Position numbers and translations under genes: made by a program. The notes under the pieces are model-generated. The model made no database searches. It was not told where the DNA came from and worked only from the letters and a program-made list of their open reading frames with translations. DNA of 6,296 bases from Pseudomonas sp. (lineage in GTDB: Bacteria; Pseudomonadota; Gammaproteobacteria; Pseudomonadales; Pseudomonadaceae): NCBI GenBank assembly GCA_007117785.1, contig SKFV01000354.1, forward strand, positions 1 to 6,296. Reading direction: 5' to 3'. Each line of letters begins with the position of its first letter. Within the stretch, counting starts at the first letter, position 1. This document shows, in pieces, positions 1-6,296 of this stretch.

Positions 1-2056
1 ATTGTTGCGGCGGTTCTGCCAGCAAACGATCAGCGGCGTCACGGAACAGGCTTTCCACCCGTTCGGCAATCGCACTGGAACGGTTGCGGCAATAGCAGGC
101 GACCTGCAGCTCGGGCAGGCGCTGGTGTGCCTGACCCTGGTTGAGAAAATCACACAAGGCCTGAATGCAGGCGTGTTCCCCGTCATAACGGCTGACCAGC
201 AGCTCATTCCAGCTGTTCAGGGTGATCTGGTCGATGCTCAGAATCAGGTTGTCGCGTAGTCCGGAGTAACCCAGGGCGTCGGTGTGGCTGCTGATCAGGT
301 GCAGGTTGCGTTGGCTGCTGGCGGGCAGCGGATCAAGCCCGACGTTGACCAGCAAGAGCACCTGGCAGGGCTGGCTGGCACGGGACAGGGCAGTCTCCGT
401 CAGTAGCGGTATTGGCAAGGGAAAGCTCTGGCGCAGGCTCATCAGCAGGTTGTTCAGCTCGAACTCACTCAGCGCGCTGTCGCCGGGGTGCAGCACAAAG
501 CGGCTGGCGGCATCAATCACGCCGTTGCGATATCCCCAGGCCAGTAGCTCCATCACATGCCGGGTGCGTTTCAGGGGTTTGTGCGACTCCACCTCGGCCA
601 GATTCAGTGAGCCACGCAGCAGTCCCCAGCTGGTCTGGCCACTGCGCTGCTCGACAGCCAGGGTGAGCAAGGGCTCGGCCAGGTCGGGTGCAATGCCGGG
701 GTTGATGACTTCGACCTTGCCGGCCTTGCGTTCAAAGGCGGCGTGCAGGCGGCGACCGAGCAATGACATATCGCGGTTGTTGATCGCATTGATCACCTGA
801 TGGCTGCGGCCAAAATGCGACAACAGGCGGTAACTGTGGGTCAGTTCGCTGACCAGTTGGCGACGCTCGCGGCTGACCTCTTCCACGCGCCACTGGCGGC
901 GGTTGTCCAGTTGTTGCAGCTGGCGGGTATCCCACTGCCATTCAGCGACCAGCTTTTCCATCAACTGGCGTTTCCAGTCGAGCATGCCGCCGCGCCGGCT
1001 CAGGCGTACATCGGCTTTCAGGTACAGGCAGCGACGCACCAGCTCGAGGCGCTCCGTGTCACTGCGTTCTTTGAGATAGGCCTCAACCTTGCGGTAGAGC
1101 ATGATGTAGGGGTCTAGCTCATTGGCATCCGGCTCACCGGCAAAGACGGCGCGCTTGAAGCTCAGGCTCAGGCATTCAACCTCGGGGTGATGGTTGGCAT
1201 AGACCTCGGTCAGCAATAACTTGAGGACCGACTTGTAGGGGGAGTCGATGCCCTTGTACAGCTGCCAGAGCCCGGCGCCGACATATTCACCGGCCGGAAT
1301 CTCAGCGAGATGTCCCAGATCCAGGGTGTCGCGGGCGCGCAGAAAACGCTTGCCCAGCAGTTCACTGGTGTAGGCCGGGTAGTTGCGCTCCTCCTCGACC
1401 GGCACCATCCACCATAAGGGGTAGCGACCGGCGAGCAGAATTGCAGTGCGGTAGAACTCGTCGAGCAACAGGTAATGTTGTGAGCTGCCGCAATCTTCGG
1501 TGGTCAGGTCGCTGTCACGTTCGCCGCGGCTGAAACGTGCCGGGTCGATCAGGTAAAAGTGCGCCTCACAGTTGAGCGTTTCCGCCCAATCGGTAATCAG
1601 CTGGCATTTGCTCGCCAGTTCCAGCCGTTCGGCCTCGTTCAGCTCCGGATCGTGGCACACCCAGACATCCAGATCGCTTTTGTCTGACTGCGCAATAGTG
1701 CCGCCACTACCCATCAGGTAAAGACCCTGAATCTGTGCAGTGAAGCCTGCCGGATGTTTGCGCCAGGTAAAGCTGCGGGTCAGGCTTTGTGCCGACAGCA
1801 GGGTGTCGTTGTCCGGTTTGTAGCCGGCCAGTCCGTGTGGTGTGTGCCCGGCAATATAGCCAGGCAGCAGGGGGTGATTGACATCAAACAGCAGGGGAAT
1901 CAGCTGCAAGACCTGATACTGCCGGCTGCCCAGCGCCTGGGTAACCCGGCGCAGGCGGGTCTGGTTGAGCTGGCTGAAGCGTTTGCGCAGGGTGGTCAGG
2001 GTCTTGCGATCAATACCCTCCTGCAGCGCCAGTCGTATTTCACCCGTTACCGGCAT
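1..2056 (-). CDS. cyaA: Class I adenylate cyclase (CyaA), N-terminal 685 codons, cut by the left edge
   Basis: The enzyme converts ATP to cyclic AMP and PPi in the cytoplasm and supplies the CRP/Vfr regulator. Reading the minus strand from ATG at 2054-2056, the frame stays open to base 1 with no stop. Residues 116-132 (GSGGTIAQSDKSDLDVW) form the nucleotidyltransferase-type catalytic motif, with D128 and D130 as the likely metal-binding pair. Residues 257-268 (EYVGAGLWQLYK) match class I signature 1, and residues about 614-626 (NSWNELLVSRYDG) are a variant of signature 2. Class I cyclases are roughly 850-950 residues long, so the C-terminal regulatory part lies outside the window. An in-frame TGA sits two codons upstream, so this ATG is the first possible start. 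The Shine-Dalgarno sequence is poor (ACGAG). The start lies 12 bases after the stop of the preceding small gene, which suggests translational coupling. The long plus-strand frames across this region are antisense shadows. Confidence 0.97.
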   Translation of the reverse strand, partial: MPVTGEIRLALQEGIDRKTLTTLRKRFSQLNQTRLRRVTQALGSRQYQVLQLIPLLFDVNHPLLPGYIAGHTPHGLAGYKPDNDTLLSAQSLTRSFTWRKHPAGFTAQIQGLYLMGSGGTIAQSDKSDLDVWVCHDPELNEAERLELASKCQLITDWAETLNCEAHFYLIDPARFSRGERDSDLTTEDCGSSQHYLLLDEFYRTAILLAGRYPLWWMVPVEEERNYPAYTSELLGKRFLRARDTLDLGHLAEIPAGEYVGAGLWQLYKGIDSPYKSVLKLLLTEVYANHHPEVECLSLSFKRAVFAGEPDANELDPYIMLYRKVEAYLKERSDTERLELVRRCLYLKADVRLSRRGGMLDWKRQLMEKLVAEWQWDTRQLQQLDNRRQWRVEEVSRERRQLVSELTHSYRLLSHFGRSHQVINAINNRDMSLLGRRLHAAFERKAGKVEVINPGIAPDLAEPLLTLAVEQRSGQTSWGLLRGSLNLAEVESHKPLKRTRHVMELLAWGYRNGVIDAASRFVLHPGDSALSEFELNNLLMSLRQSFPLPIPLLTETALSRASQPCQVLLLVNVGLDPLPASSQRNLHLISSHTDALGYSGLRDNLILSIDQITLNSWNELLVSRYDGEHACIQALCDFLNQGQAHQRLPELQVACYCRNRSSAIAERVESLFRDAADRLLAEPPQQ

Positions 2057-2068
2057 GAGTCACTCGTG

Positions 2069-2305
2069 TCAGGCAGTGCGCAGAATGGTCAGCAGTGTCT
2101 GACTGTGCTCGACCGCATCGAGTCCCAGGCTGGTCAGGTAACCGCCATCCGCCTTGCTGGTCAGCCCTTTGCGATACAGGCGTTCAGCGGCCGCCACCGC
2201 TTCTGGCGTGGCTTCATGGCGGTGAATTTTCAGGCCTTCTTGCGTGTTGGCCAGGTTGAACTGGGCCAGCAGGTTGATTTCGGCAATTTCATCGTTGCTG
2301 AGCAT
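2069..2305 (-). CDS. Small conserved protein of the TIGR02647 type, 78 residues
   Basis: This is a small soluble protein with no signal peptide or membrane segment. It starts MLSNDEIAEINLLAQFNL, followed by a charged middle and a segment reading LTSKADGGYLTSLG at about residues 48-61. I recognise it from memory as the proteobacterial TIGR02647 family, which has no established biochemical function as far as I know, and the length fits. The start ATG (2303-2305) has a good Shine-Dalgarno sequence, AAGGA, about eight bases upstream. It is the first gene of a probable two-gene unit with cyaA, which begins 12 bases after its TGA stop. The pairing suggests co-expression, not a shown role in cAMP signalling. 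The coding call rests on the ribosome site, the tight spacing and the family resemblance. Confidence 0.85.
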   Translation of the reverse strand: MLSNDEIAEINLLAQFNLANTQEGLKIHRHEATPEAVAAAERLYRKGLTSKADGGYLTSLGLDAVEHSQTLLTILRTA

Positions 2306-2517
2306 AGGCAGTTTCCTTCATCAGTCCCGGGAAGTGGGTGCCATCTCAGTCTAGCGCGGAATACTGGCGTTGGGGTGGTCATGATCAAAAGTGGATGTTT
2401 TTTGCCATCTCGGGATGATCTGGCGGCCTGTATTCAGCCCAGTGATGGCACTGGCATTTTTGCTGCCAAGGGTCTACAACAGTTGCACAAAAAATACATC
2501 TTCATGAGGTTTGCAGC
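2306..2517. other. Divergent intergenic region between the cyaA unit and the GST gene
   Basis: These 212 bases must hold the promoters for both directions. For the minus strand there is a possible -35 TTGATC (complement of 2383-2388), but 17 bases further on only a weak AGTATT (complement of 2360-2365), so I do not call a promoter. For the plus strand I see no pair of good sigma-70 boxes. The GST Shine-Dalgarno is GAGG at 2506-2509. I found no TGTGA-N6-TCACA CRP/Vfr-type site and no convincing small gene. Confidence 0.5.
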
Positions 2518-3183
2518 ATGCTTACATTGCACGGTTTTGCGGTCAGCAACTATTTCAATATGGTCAAGCTGGCGTTGATGGAAAAAGGCGTAGAGTTCAA
2601 GGTCAACACGGTATTCGGTAGCCAGGACGAAAGCTTCCTGAAGATGAGCCCGCGCGGCAAGGTACCTTGCCTGGAAACCGAGCACGGCTTTATCAACGAA
2701 ACCAACGTGATTCTGGAATACCTGGAAGACACCCAGGGCGGCAAGGCACTGCTGCCCGCCGACCCTTACCAGCGCGCCATGGCCCGCGTGTTGACCAAGG
2801 AAATCGAGCTGTATATCGAGCTACCCGCGCGTACCTGCTACGCGGAAGTTTTCTTTGGTGGCAAGGTGTCAGATGAAGTAAAGGAAAAAGCCAAGGCCGA
2901 TCTACAGGCGGGTATGGCCACCCTGAAGCGCCACGCCAGTTTCTCGCCCTATGTCGCCGGTAGCGAAATGACCATCGCAGATCTGATGTTCCTTTACAGC
3001 ATGGATCTGGCCATGGGCGTTGGCAAAAAACTCTTCGATATGGACTTGCTCGCTGACTTGCCAGAAGCTAAAGCGCTGCTGGCCAAATTGGCGGAAAACC
3101 CCAACGTGCAATCCATTGAAGCGGACAAGAAAGCTGAAATGGCCGCCTTTATTGCTGCAGCCAAGGCGAAGACCAAGAAGTAA
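2518..3183 (+). CDS. Glutathione S-transferase family protein
   Basis: This is a 221-residue cytosolic GST-fold protein, a usual length for the family. Residues 1-77 form the thioredoxin-like N domain. S10 (with N11 and Y12 nearby) falls where the glutathione-activating residue is expected, KVP at 48-50 carries the conserved cis-proline, and E61-T62 takes the place of the Glu-Ser/Thr pair that binds the gamma-glutamyl group. Residues from about 84 form the helical C domain, with the N-capping box T152-I-A-D155 in the hydrophobic core helix. The C-terminus is lysine- and alanine-rich. The start ATG has GAGG at 2506-2509, eight bases upstream. The gene stands alone, diverging from the cyaA unit and converging on fabY. 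The substrate cannot be told from sequence; members of this superfamily act in detoxification, isomerisation or as non-catalytic regulators. Family assignment is firm, function is open. Confidence 0.93.
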   Translation: MLTLHGFAVSNYFNMVKLALMEKGVEFKVNTVFGSQDESFLKMSPRGKVPCLETEHGFINETNVILEYLEDTQGGKALLPADPYQRAMARVLTKEIELYIELPARTCYAEVFFGGKVSDEVKEKAKADLQAGMATLKRHASFSPYVAGSEMTIADLMFLYSMDLAMGVGKKLFDMDLLADLPEAKALLAKLAENPNVQSIEADKKAEMAAFIAAAKAKTKK

Positions 3184-3208
3184 TTTTTTGGTTTAGCCTC
3201 CTTTCCTC

Positions 3209-3246
3209 CTCACCCCAACCCCTCTCTCCCCTGGCGGGAGAGGGGC
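3209..3246. repeat. C/G-rich hairpin repeat between convergent genes, possible bidirectional terminator
   Basis: After the GST stop codon the sequence CTCACCCCAACCCCTCTC leads into a hairpin. CCCCTCTC (3219-3226) is exactly complementary to GAGAGGGG (3238-3245), with a further CC/GG pairing possible past a one-base bulge. This CTCACCCC...CCCTCTC...GAGAGGGG pattern resembles short palindromic repeats I remember scattered between genes in pseudomonads and xanthomonads. The resemblance is from memory and only one copy is present here. It lies about 26 bases after the GST stop and about 110 bases from the fabY stop, where it could end transcription from either side. There is no T-run after the stem on either strand, so classic intrinsic termination is not shown. 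Confidence 0.55.
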
Positions 3247-3357
3247 GAATAAGTGATAGAGATGCACGCCTGTGCCCGCCAAAGGCGCTGAACTCTGCGT
3301 AGATCGATGGGCTGTGGCGCCGAACGCTAGCGGCTCGACCTGCACTCGCCGTCAGCG

Positions 3358-5259
3358 CTACAACATATCCTTGAACCGCTCATCCACCTTGAAGCTCAAC
3401 GGCTTGGCATAGCCCGGCATGTTGATGCCGCTGTCACTCAGCTCCAGGTCGGCATCGTTGAGCATCCCCTTGCCGAAGTGATACAGCGTCGCCAGCTGAC
3501 CCTTCAGCGCTTGCTGGTCATAGCTGCGAGCTTTGTCGCGGGTGGTTTCGCGGCGTTGGCAGTAGTCGACAAAGGCCGTTTCACCGTAACGTCTGGCCAG
3601 CATCTGTTCGGCAACCTGCGGCGCCAGCACCACGGCGCTGGCGTTGTTGCCACCAAAGCCTTTGGCGTTGATAAAGCAGACGTCCAGTGGCTGGGTGGCT
3701 GGCCGGTCTTGCAGGCAGAAATCCAGATGCTGGTGATGTACGTCCGGGGCAATGGCATCGATGGTCTTGATCCCGGGCAGCAACTGGTACTTGAAGCTGC
3801 CCAGTGCAGACATCAACTGATCACCACTGGCGCTGGCCAGGGAGTGGCCGACATAGGCCTTGGCCGCCACCACGGGCCATTGCTGGATAGCAAAGGCACC
3901 GGCCACGCGGTCGAGTAACTCGGATTCACTGGTGCGGTTGCCCGGAGTACTGGAGCCGTGGGCATGCACAAAGCTGTTTTGCCGCACCCGCTCCGGCCCG
4001 AGAATCTGCATGGCGCTATGCACGGCCTTGGCCATGGTCAGGTAGTTGCCCGGTCCCGGCGCGGATATAGACTTTTTGTAGCCATCGGCGTTGATAAAGA
4101 CATCGGTTACCGCGCCATGAATGTCCGCACCCAGCTTGATCGCCAGTTCGTCATCCATGAGCATGACGAACTGTCCTGATTCGGCCAGGGTAAAGCCGCA
4201 GTTCTGCCCGAACGGGCGGCTGGCGCGGCGGAAGTCCACCTCGTCAGACCCTTCTATGGCACGCAGCCCGTCTTCGGTTGCCAGCGCGGTCATGGCGCCA
4301 TAGCCTTCAATGCATTCCTGGGTGATCGGCGCTTCGGCGCTGCCCACCAGCACCACGCGAGCCCGCCCGCTGGCGAGCATGTCGATACCTTTTTGCAGGT
4401 TGTACAGAAAGCTGGCGCAGGCGCCGGTCACCGCACCCGTGGTGCCGAAGCTGCCGAGAACGTAAGCGTTTATGAAGTCAGCGGGCATGCTGTTCAGGCC
4501 CAGTGGCAGCTGTTTGGCGGTAACCCGGCCACCTTTCAGTCGTGACTGCATAACCCCGGCGAAACTGTTGTCATCCAATTGACTCATGGCACTGCTGGCA
4601 AATACGGCGACCTGATCCGGTTCGATCTCGGCCAGTACGCTGTTCCAGTCCAGGCCGCTGCTGTGCAGGGCATCGCTGGCGGCGGTAATGGTCAGTTGCA
4701 GGCCGCGCGGGTGAAAGCGTGAGGCGTAAAGTTCGCCGGGCTCGAAGCCACTTGGCAGTTGGCCGGCAGATTTGACCGCCAGCGAACGATAACTGTCGAC
4801 TTTGAGATCGCAACCGTCGTACACAGTAACCATGACGTCGGTATCATTCAGCGGTTCAACGACCCAGTCGGTGGGCAGTGGTTCGGGCAACTGTTTGGCC
4901 AAGGTCATAAAGGAGAAGGGCTTGCCGGCCTCACCGGTGACGGTAAGGTTTTTCTGCCAGTGGGCGGCATCCACGTCCAGGTGACGTTTTTCGATACGGC
5001 GTACCAGGGTGCCGTTGATGATCTGTTGGCCAAAGCGCGCTTCAATGTCCGCGGGGGTCAGCGGCTGGCCTTCTTCATCCACGTATTGATCATCAATAAC
5101 CTTGATCAGCTGCATCAACACGGCAAGACCAGCGAGGGTTTCTTGCCGCTCAGGCGCGGGCAAAGACTCCAGAACCATGCGGCGAAAACCGTGGTGACCG
5201 GAACTACGGCCGGCGGCGTTGAAACCGCCAAAACCGACAATGACTGGCAAACGTGACAT
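3358..5259 (-). CDS. fabY: Beta-ketoacyl-ACP synthase FabY, initiating enzyme of fatty acid synthesis
   Basis: The 633-residue protein closely resembles my recollection of P. aeruginosa FabY (PA5174), which condenses acetyl-CoA with malonyl-ACP to give acetoacetyl-ACP, the first step of type II fatty acid synthesis in the cytoplasm. That reaction is done by FabH in E. coli. The length fits FabY and is well above the roughly 410 residues of FabB/FabF. A FabY-specific N-terminal part (about residues 1-180, beginning MSRLPVIVGFGG) precedes the thiolase fold. The catalytic Cys-His-His triad is visible: C281 in TGACASF, H434 in VHAHGSSTPGNR and H472 in KAYVGHSLA. The C-terminal GFGGNNAS loop is at 534-541. 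The start ATG has a strong GAGGAG (complement of 5269-5274) nine bases upstream; the stop is TAG. A 150-base gap with inverted repeats separates it from the upstream cupin gene, so it probably has its own promoter. Confidence 0.97.
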   Translation of the reverse strand: MSRLPVIVGFGGFNAAGRSSGHHGFRRMVLESLPAPERQETLAGLAVLMQLIKVIDDQYVDEEGQPLTPADIEARFGQQIINGTLVRRIEKRHLDVDAAHWQKNLTVTGEAGKPFSFMTLAKQLPEPLPTDWVVEPLNDTDVMVTVYDGCDLKVDSYRSLAVKSAGQLPSGFEPGELYASRFHPRGLQLTITAASDALHSSGLDWNSVLAEIEPDQVAVFASSAMSQLDDNSFAGVMQSRLKGGRVTAKQLPLGLNSMPADFINAYVLGSFGTTGAVTGACASFLYNLQKGIDMLASGRARVVLVGSAEAPITQECIEGYGAMTALATEDGLRAIEGSDEVDFRRASRPFGQNCGFTLAESGQFVMLMDDELAIKLGADIHGAVTDVFINADGYKKSISAPGPGNYLTMAKAVHSAMQILGPERVRQNSFVHAHGSSTPGNRTSESELLDRVAGAFAIQQWPVVAAKAYVGHSLASASGDQLMSALGSFKYQLLPGIKTIDAIAPDVHHQHLDFCLQDRPATQPLDVCFINAKGFGGNNASAVVLAPQVAEQMLARRYGETAFVDYCQRRETTRDKARSYDQQALKGQLATLYHFGKGMLNDADLELSDSGINMPGYAKPLSFKVDERFKDML

Positions 5260-5308
5260 CAGGCAAAACTCCTCGCATGGCAGCTGCTGGCGCTGACACC
5301 AACAGCAC

Positions 5309-5340
5309 CCCTGCCGGTATGACCTTGCAGGGACAATTGT
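5309..5340. repeat. Inverted repeats in the fabY leader
   Basis: CCCTGC (5309-5314) and GCAGGG (5327-5332) form a six-base inverted repeat around a 12-base centre. It is followed directly by the perfect eight-base palindrome ACAATTGT (5333-5340). They lie 50-81 bases before the fabY start, in what would be the mRNA leader or the promoter region. Neither is long enough to be decisive; they could be a weak hairpin or a protein-binding site. Confidence 0.3.
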
Positions 5341-5366
5341 TCTCGAATTGCTTTAGCTGACGAGGA

Positions 5367-5395
5367 ATGTAACCGACTGGTCACGTTAGGACCAA
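5367..5395 (-). promoter_or_regulatory. Candidate fabY promoter with overlapping operator dyad
   Basis: On the minus strand TTGGTC (complement of 5390-5395) and TTACAT (complement of 5367-5372) are 17 bases apart. Each matches only three of six consensus sigma-70 bases, so the promoter is weak or wrong. Across the -35 box and the spacer lies a dyad, TGGTC-N7-GACCA (5378-5394), with perfect five-base arms, in a position typical of a repressor operator. It lies 15 bases beyond the cupin stop codon and about 120 bases ahead of the fabY start. The regulator is unknown. Confidence 0.3.
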
Positions 5396-5409
5396 ACAGA
5401 TCAGTAAAT

Positions 5410-5778
5410 TTAGTTGCTGCCACCCGGCTCGAAAATCACATACACCTTGGTGGTTGGCTGGATCACCTCCCAGCTGCCGGCGAAGCCGGCCGGGATGACG
5501 AAACGATCGCCGGTGATGAGCCGACGCTGCCCGCCCTGCTGATCATGCAGAATGGATTCACCACTCAGAATTTCACAGTATTCCTGCTCGCTGTAGCTGA
5601 CCTGCCAGTGTCCCGGCTCGGCTCCCCATATGCCGGTACTGAACTGGCCGCAGGGGCTGCTGTAGTGATTGCGGACCCATTGCGTGGGGTCTCCGGCGAT
5701 GATTTTCTCTGCCGCCGGGCGATAGTGCTCGGCGGCGGTTTGGGTGCTGGCAAAGTCGATGAGGTCGCTGATCGGCAT
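5410..5778 (-). CDS. Cupin_3 domain protein (COG3450 type), 122 residues
   Basis: This is a small single-domain cytosolic cupin. The conserved core runs from about residue 45: WQVSYSEQEYCEILSG at 58-73, then GDRFVIPAGFAGSWEV at 90-105. This is the pattern of the Cupin_3/COG3450 group, in which the histidines of the usual metal-binding motifs are mostly replaced: position 103 is Trp rather than His, while E69 of motif 1 is kept. Metal-dependent catalysis is therefore doubtful. The gene starts 8 bases after the stop of the dehydrogenase gene, and its weak Shine-Dalgarno (TGAGAG) overlaps that stop codon, so the two are probably coupled. In P. aeruginosa, as I remember it, a cupin of this group (bauB) neighbours bauC in the beta-alanine utilisation cluster; this could be its counterpart, but the role is not established. 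The stop is TAA. Confidence 0.9.
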   Translation of the reverse strand: MPISDLIDFASTQTAAEHYRPAAEKIIAGDPTQWVRNHYSSPCGQFSTGIWGAEPGHWQVSYSEQEYCEILSGESILHDQQGGQRRLITGDRFVIPAGFAGSWEVIQPTTKVYVIFEPGGSN

Positions 5779-5786
5779 GGCGGCTC

Positions 5787-6296
<510 letters not shown>

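Noticed and set aside
282..800. An open frame of 172 codons on the plus strand, Ser/Arg-rich
   Set aside because: It lies fully inside cyaA on the opposite strand, where the minus frame gives recognisable adenylate cyclase sequence throughout.
2446..2464. Possible sigma-54 promoter upstream of the GST gene, TGGCAC followed by TTTGCT
   Set aside because: The GG and GC elements are 13 bases apart instead of the required 10, so the site would not fit RpoN.
1754..2578. An open frame of 274 codons on the plus strand
   Set aside because: It runs antisense to cyaA and the small upstream gene and into the GST start in another frame. Its product is rich in Gln, Ala and Gly with no recognisable motif, as expected from the complement of a high-GC coding region.
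3325..3332. CGCTAGCG palindrome in the GST-fabY spacer as a separate regulatory site
   Set aside because: It lies downstream of both genes, is only eight bases long and has no flanking symmetry.
3478..3918. Plus-strand open frames within fabY (also 4759-5256)
   Set aside because: They are antisense to conserved fabY coding sequence, with no ribosome site or family resemblance.

Overview
The window reads as an ordinary chromosomal stretch from a moderately GC-rich gammaproteobacterium of the Pseudomonas/Halopseudomonas type. The evidence is a class I adenylate cyclase gene preceded by a small TIGR02647-like gene, a FabY-type 3-oxoacyl-ACP synthase closely resembling my recollection of P. aeruginosa PA5174, and a methylmalonate/malonate-semialdehyde dehydrogenase followed by a Cupin_3 protein, an arrangement reminiscent of the pseudomonad beta-alanine (bau) genes. 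I see no tRNA, rRNA, CRISPR array, insertion sequence, integrase or phage gene.

Layout: positions 1-2056 (minus) hold the N-terminal 685 codons of cyaA, which runs off the left edge. Just upstream of it, at 2069-2305 (minus), is a 78-residue protein, with a 12-base gap that suggests one transcript. A 212-base divergent intergenic region (2306-2517) separates this pair from a glutathione S-transferase family gene at 2518-3183 (plus). The GST gene converges on fabY (3358-5259, minus). The 174 bases between the two carry a C/G-rich hairpin repeat that is a candidate dispersed repeat and shared terminator. Upstream of fabY is a 150-base spacer with several inverted repeats, including a TGGTC-N7-GACCA dyad over a weak candidate promoter. 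Beyond it are a cupin gene (5410-5778, minus) and the C-terminal third of an mmsA/bauC-type dehydrogenase (5787-6296, minus), which runs off the right edge. These two are 8 bases apart and look co-transcribed.

Functionally the window combines cAMP synthesis (global signalling), a probable glutathione-dependent enzyme, the first condensation step of fatty acid synthesis, and semialdehyde-to-acyl-CoA catabolism. The dehydrogenase produces acetyl-CoA or propionyl-CoA and FabY-type enzymes use acetyl-CoA as primer, but nothing in the sequence shows that the neighbours are functionally linked. I found no convincing new biological system. The items most worth a second look are the candidate fabY operator, the hairpin repeat between convergent genes, the coupled small gene ahead of cyaA, and the cupin that lacks the usual metal ligands.
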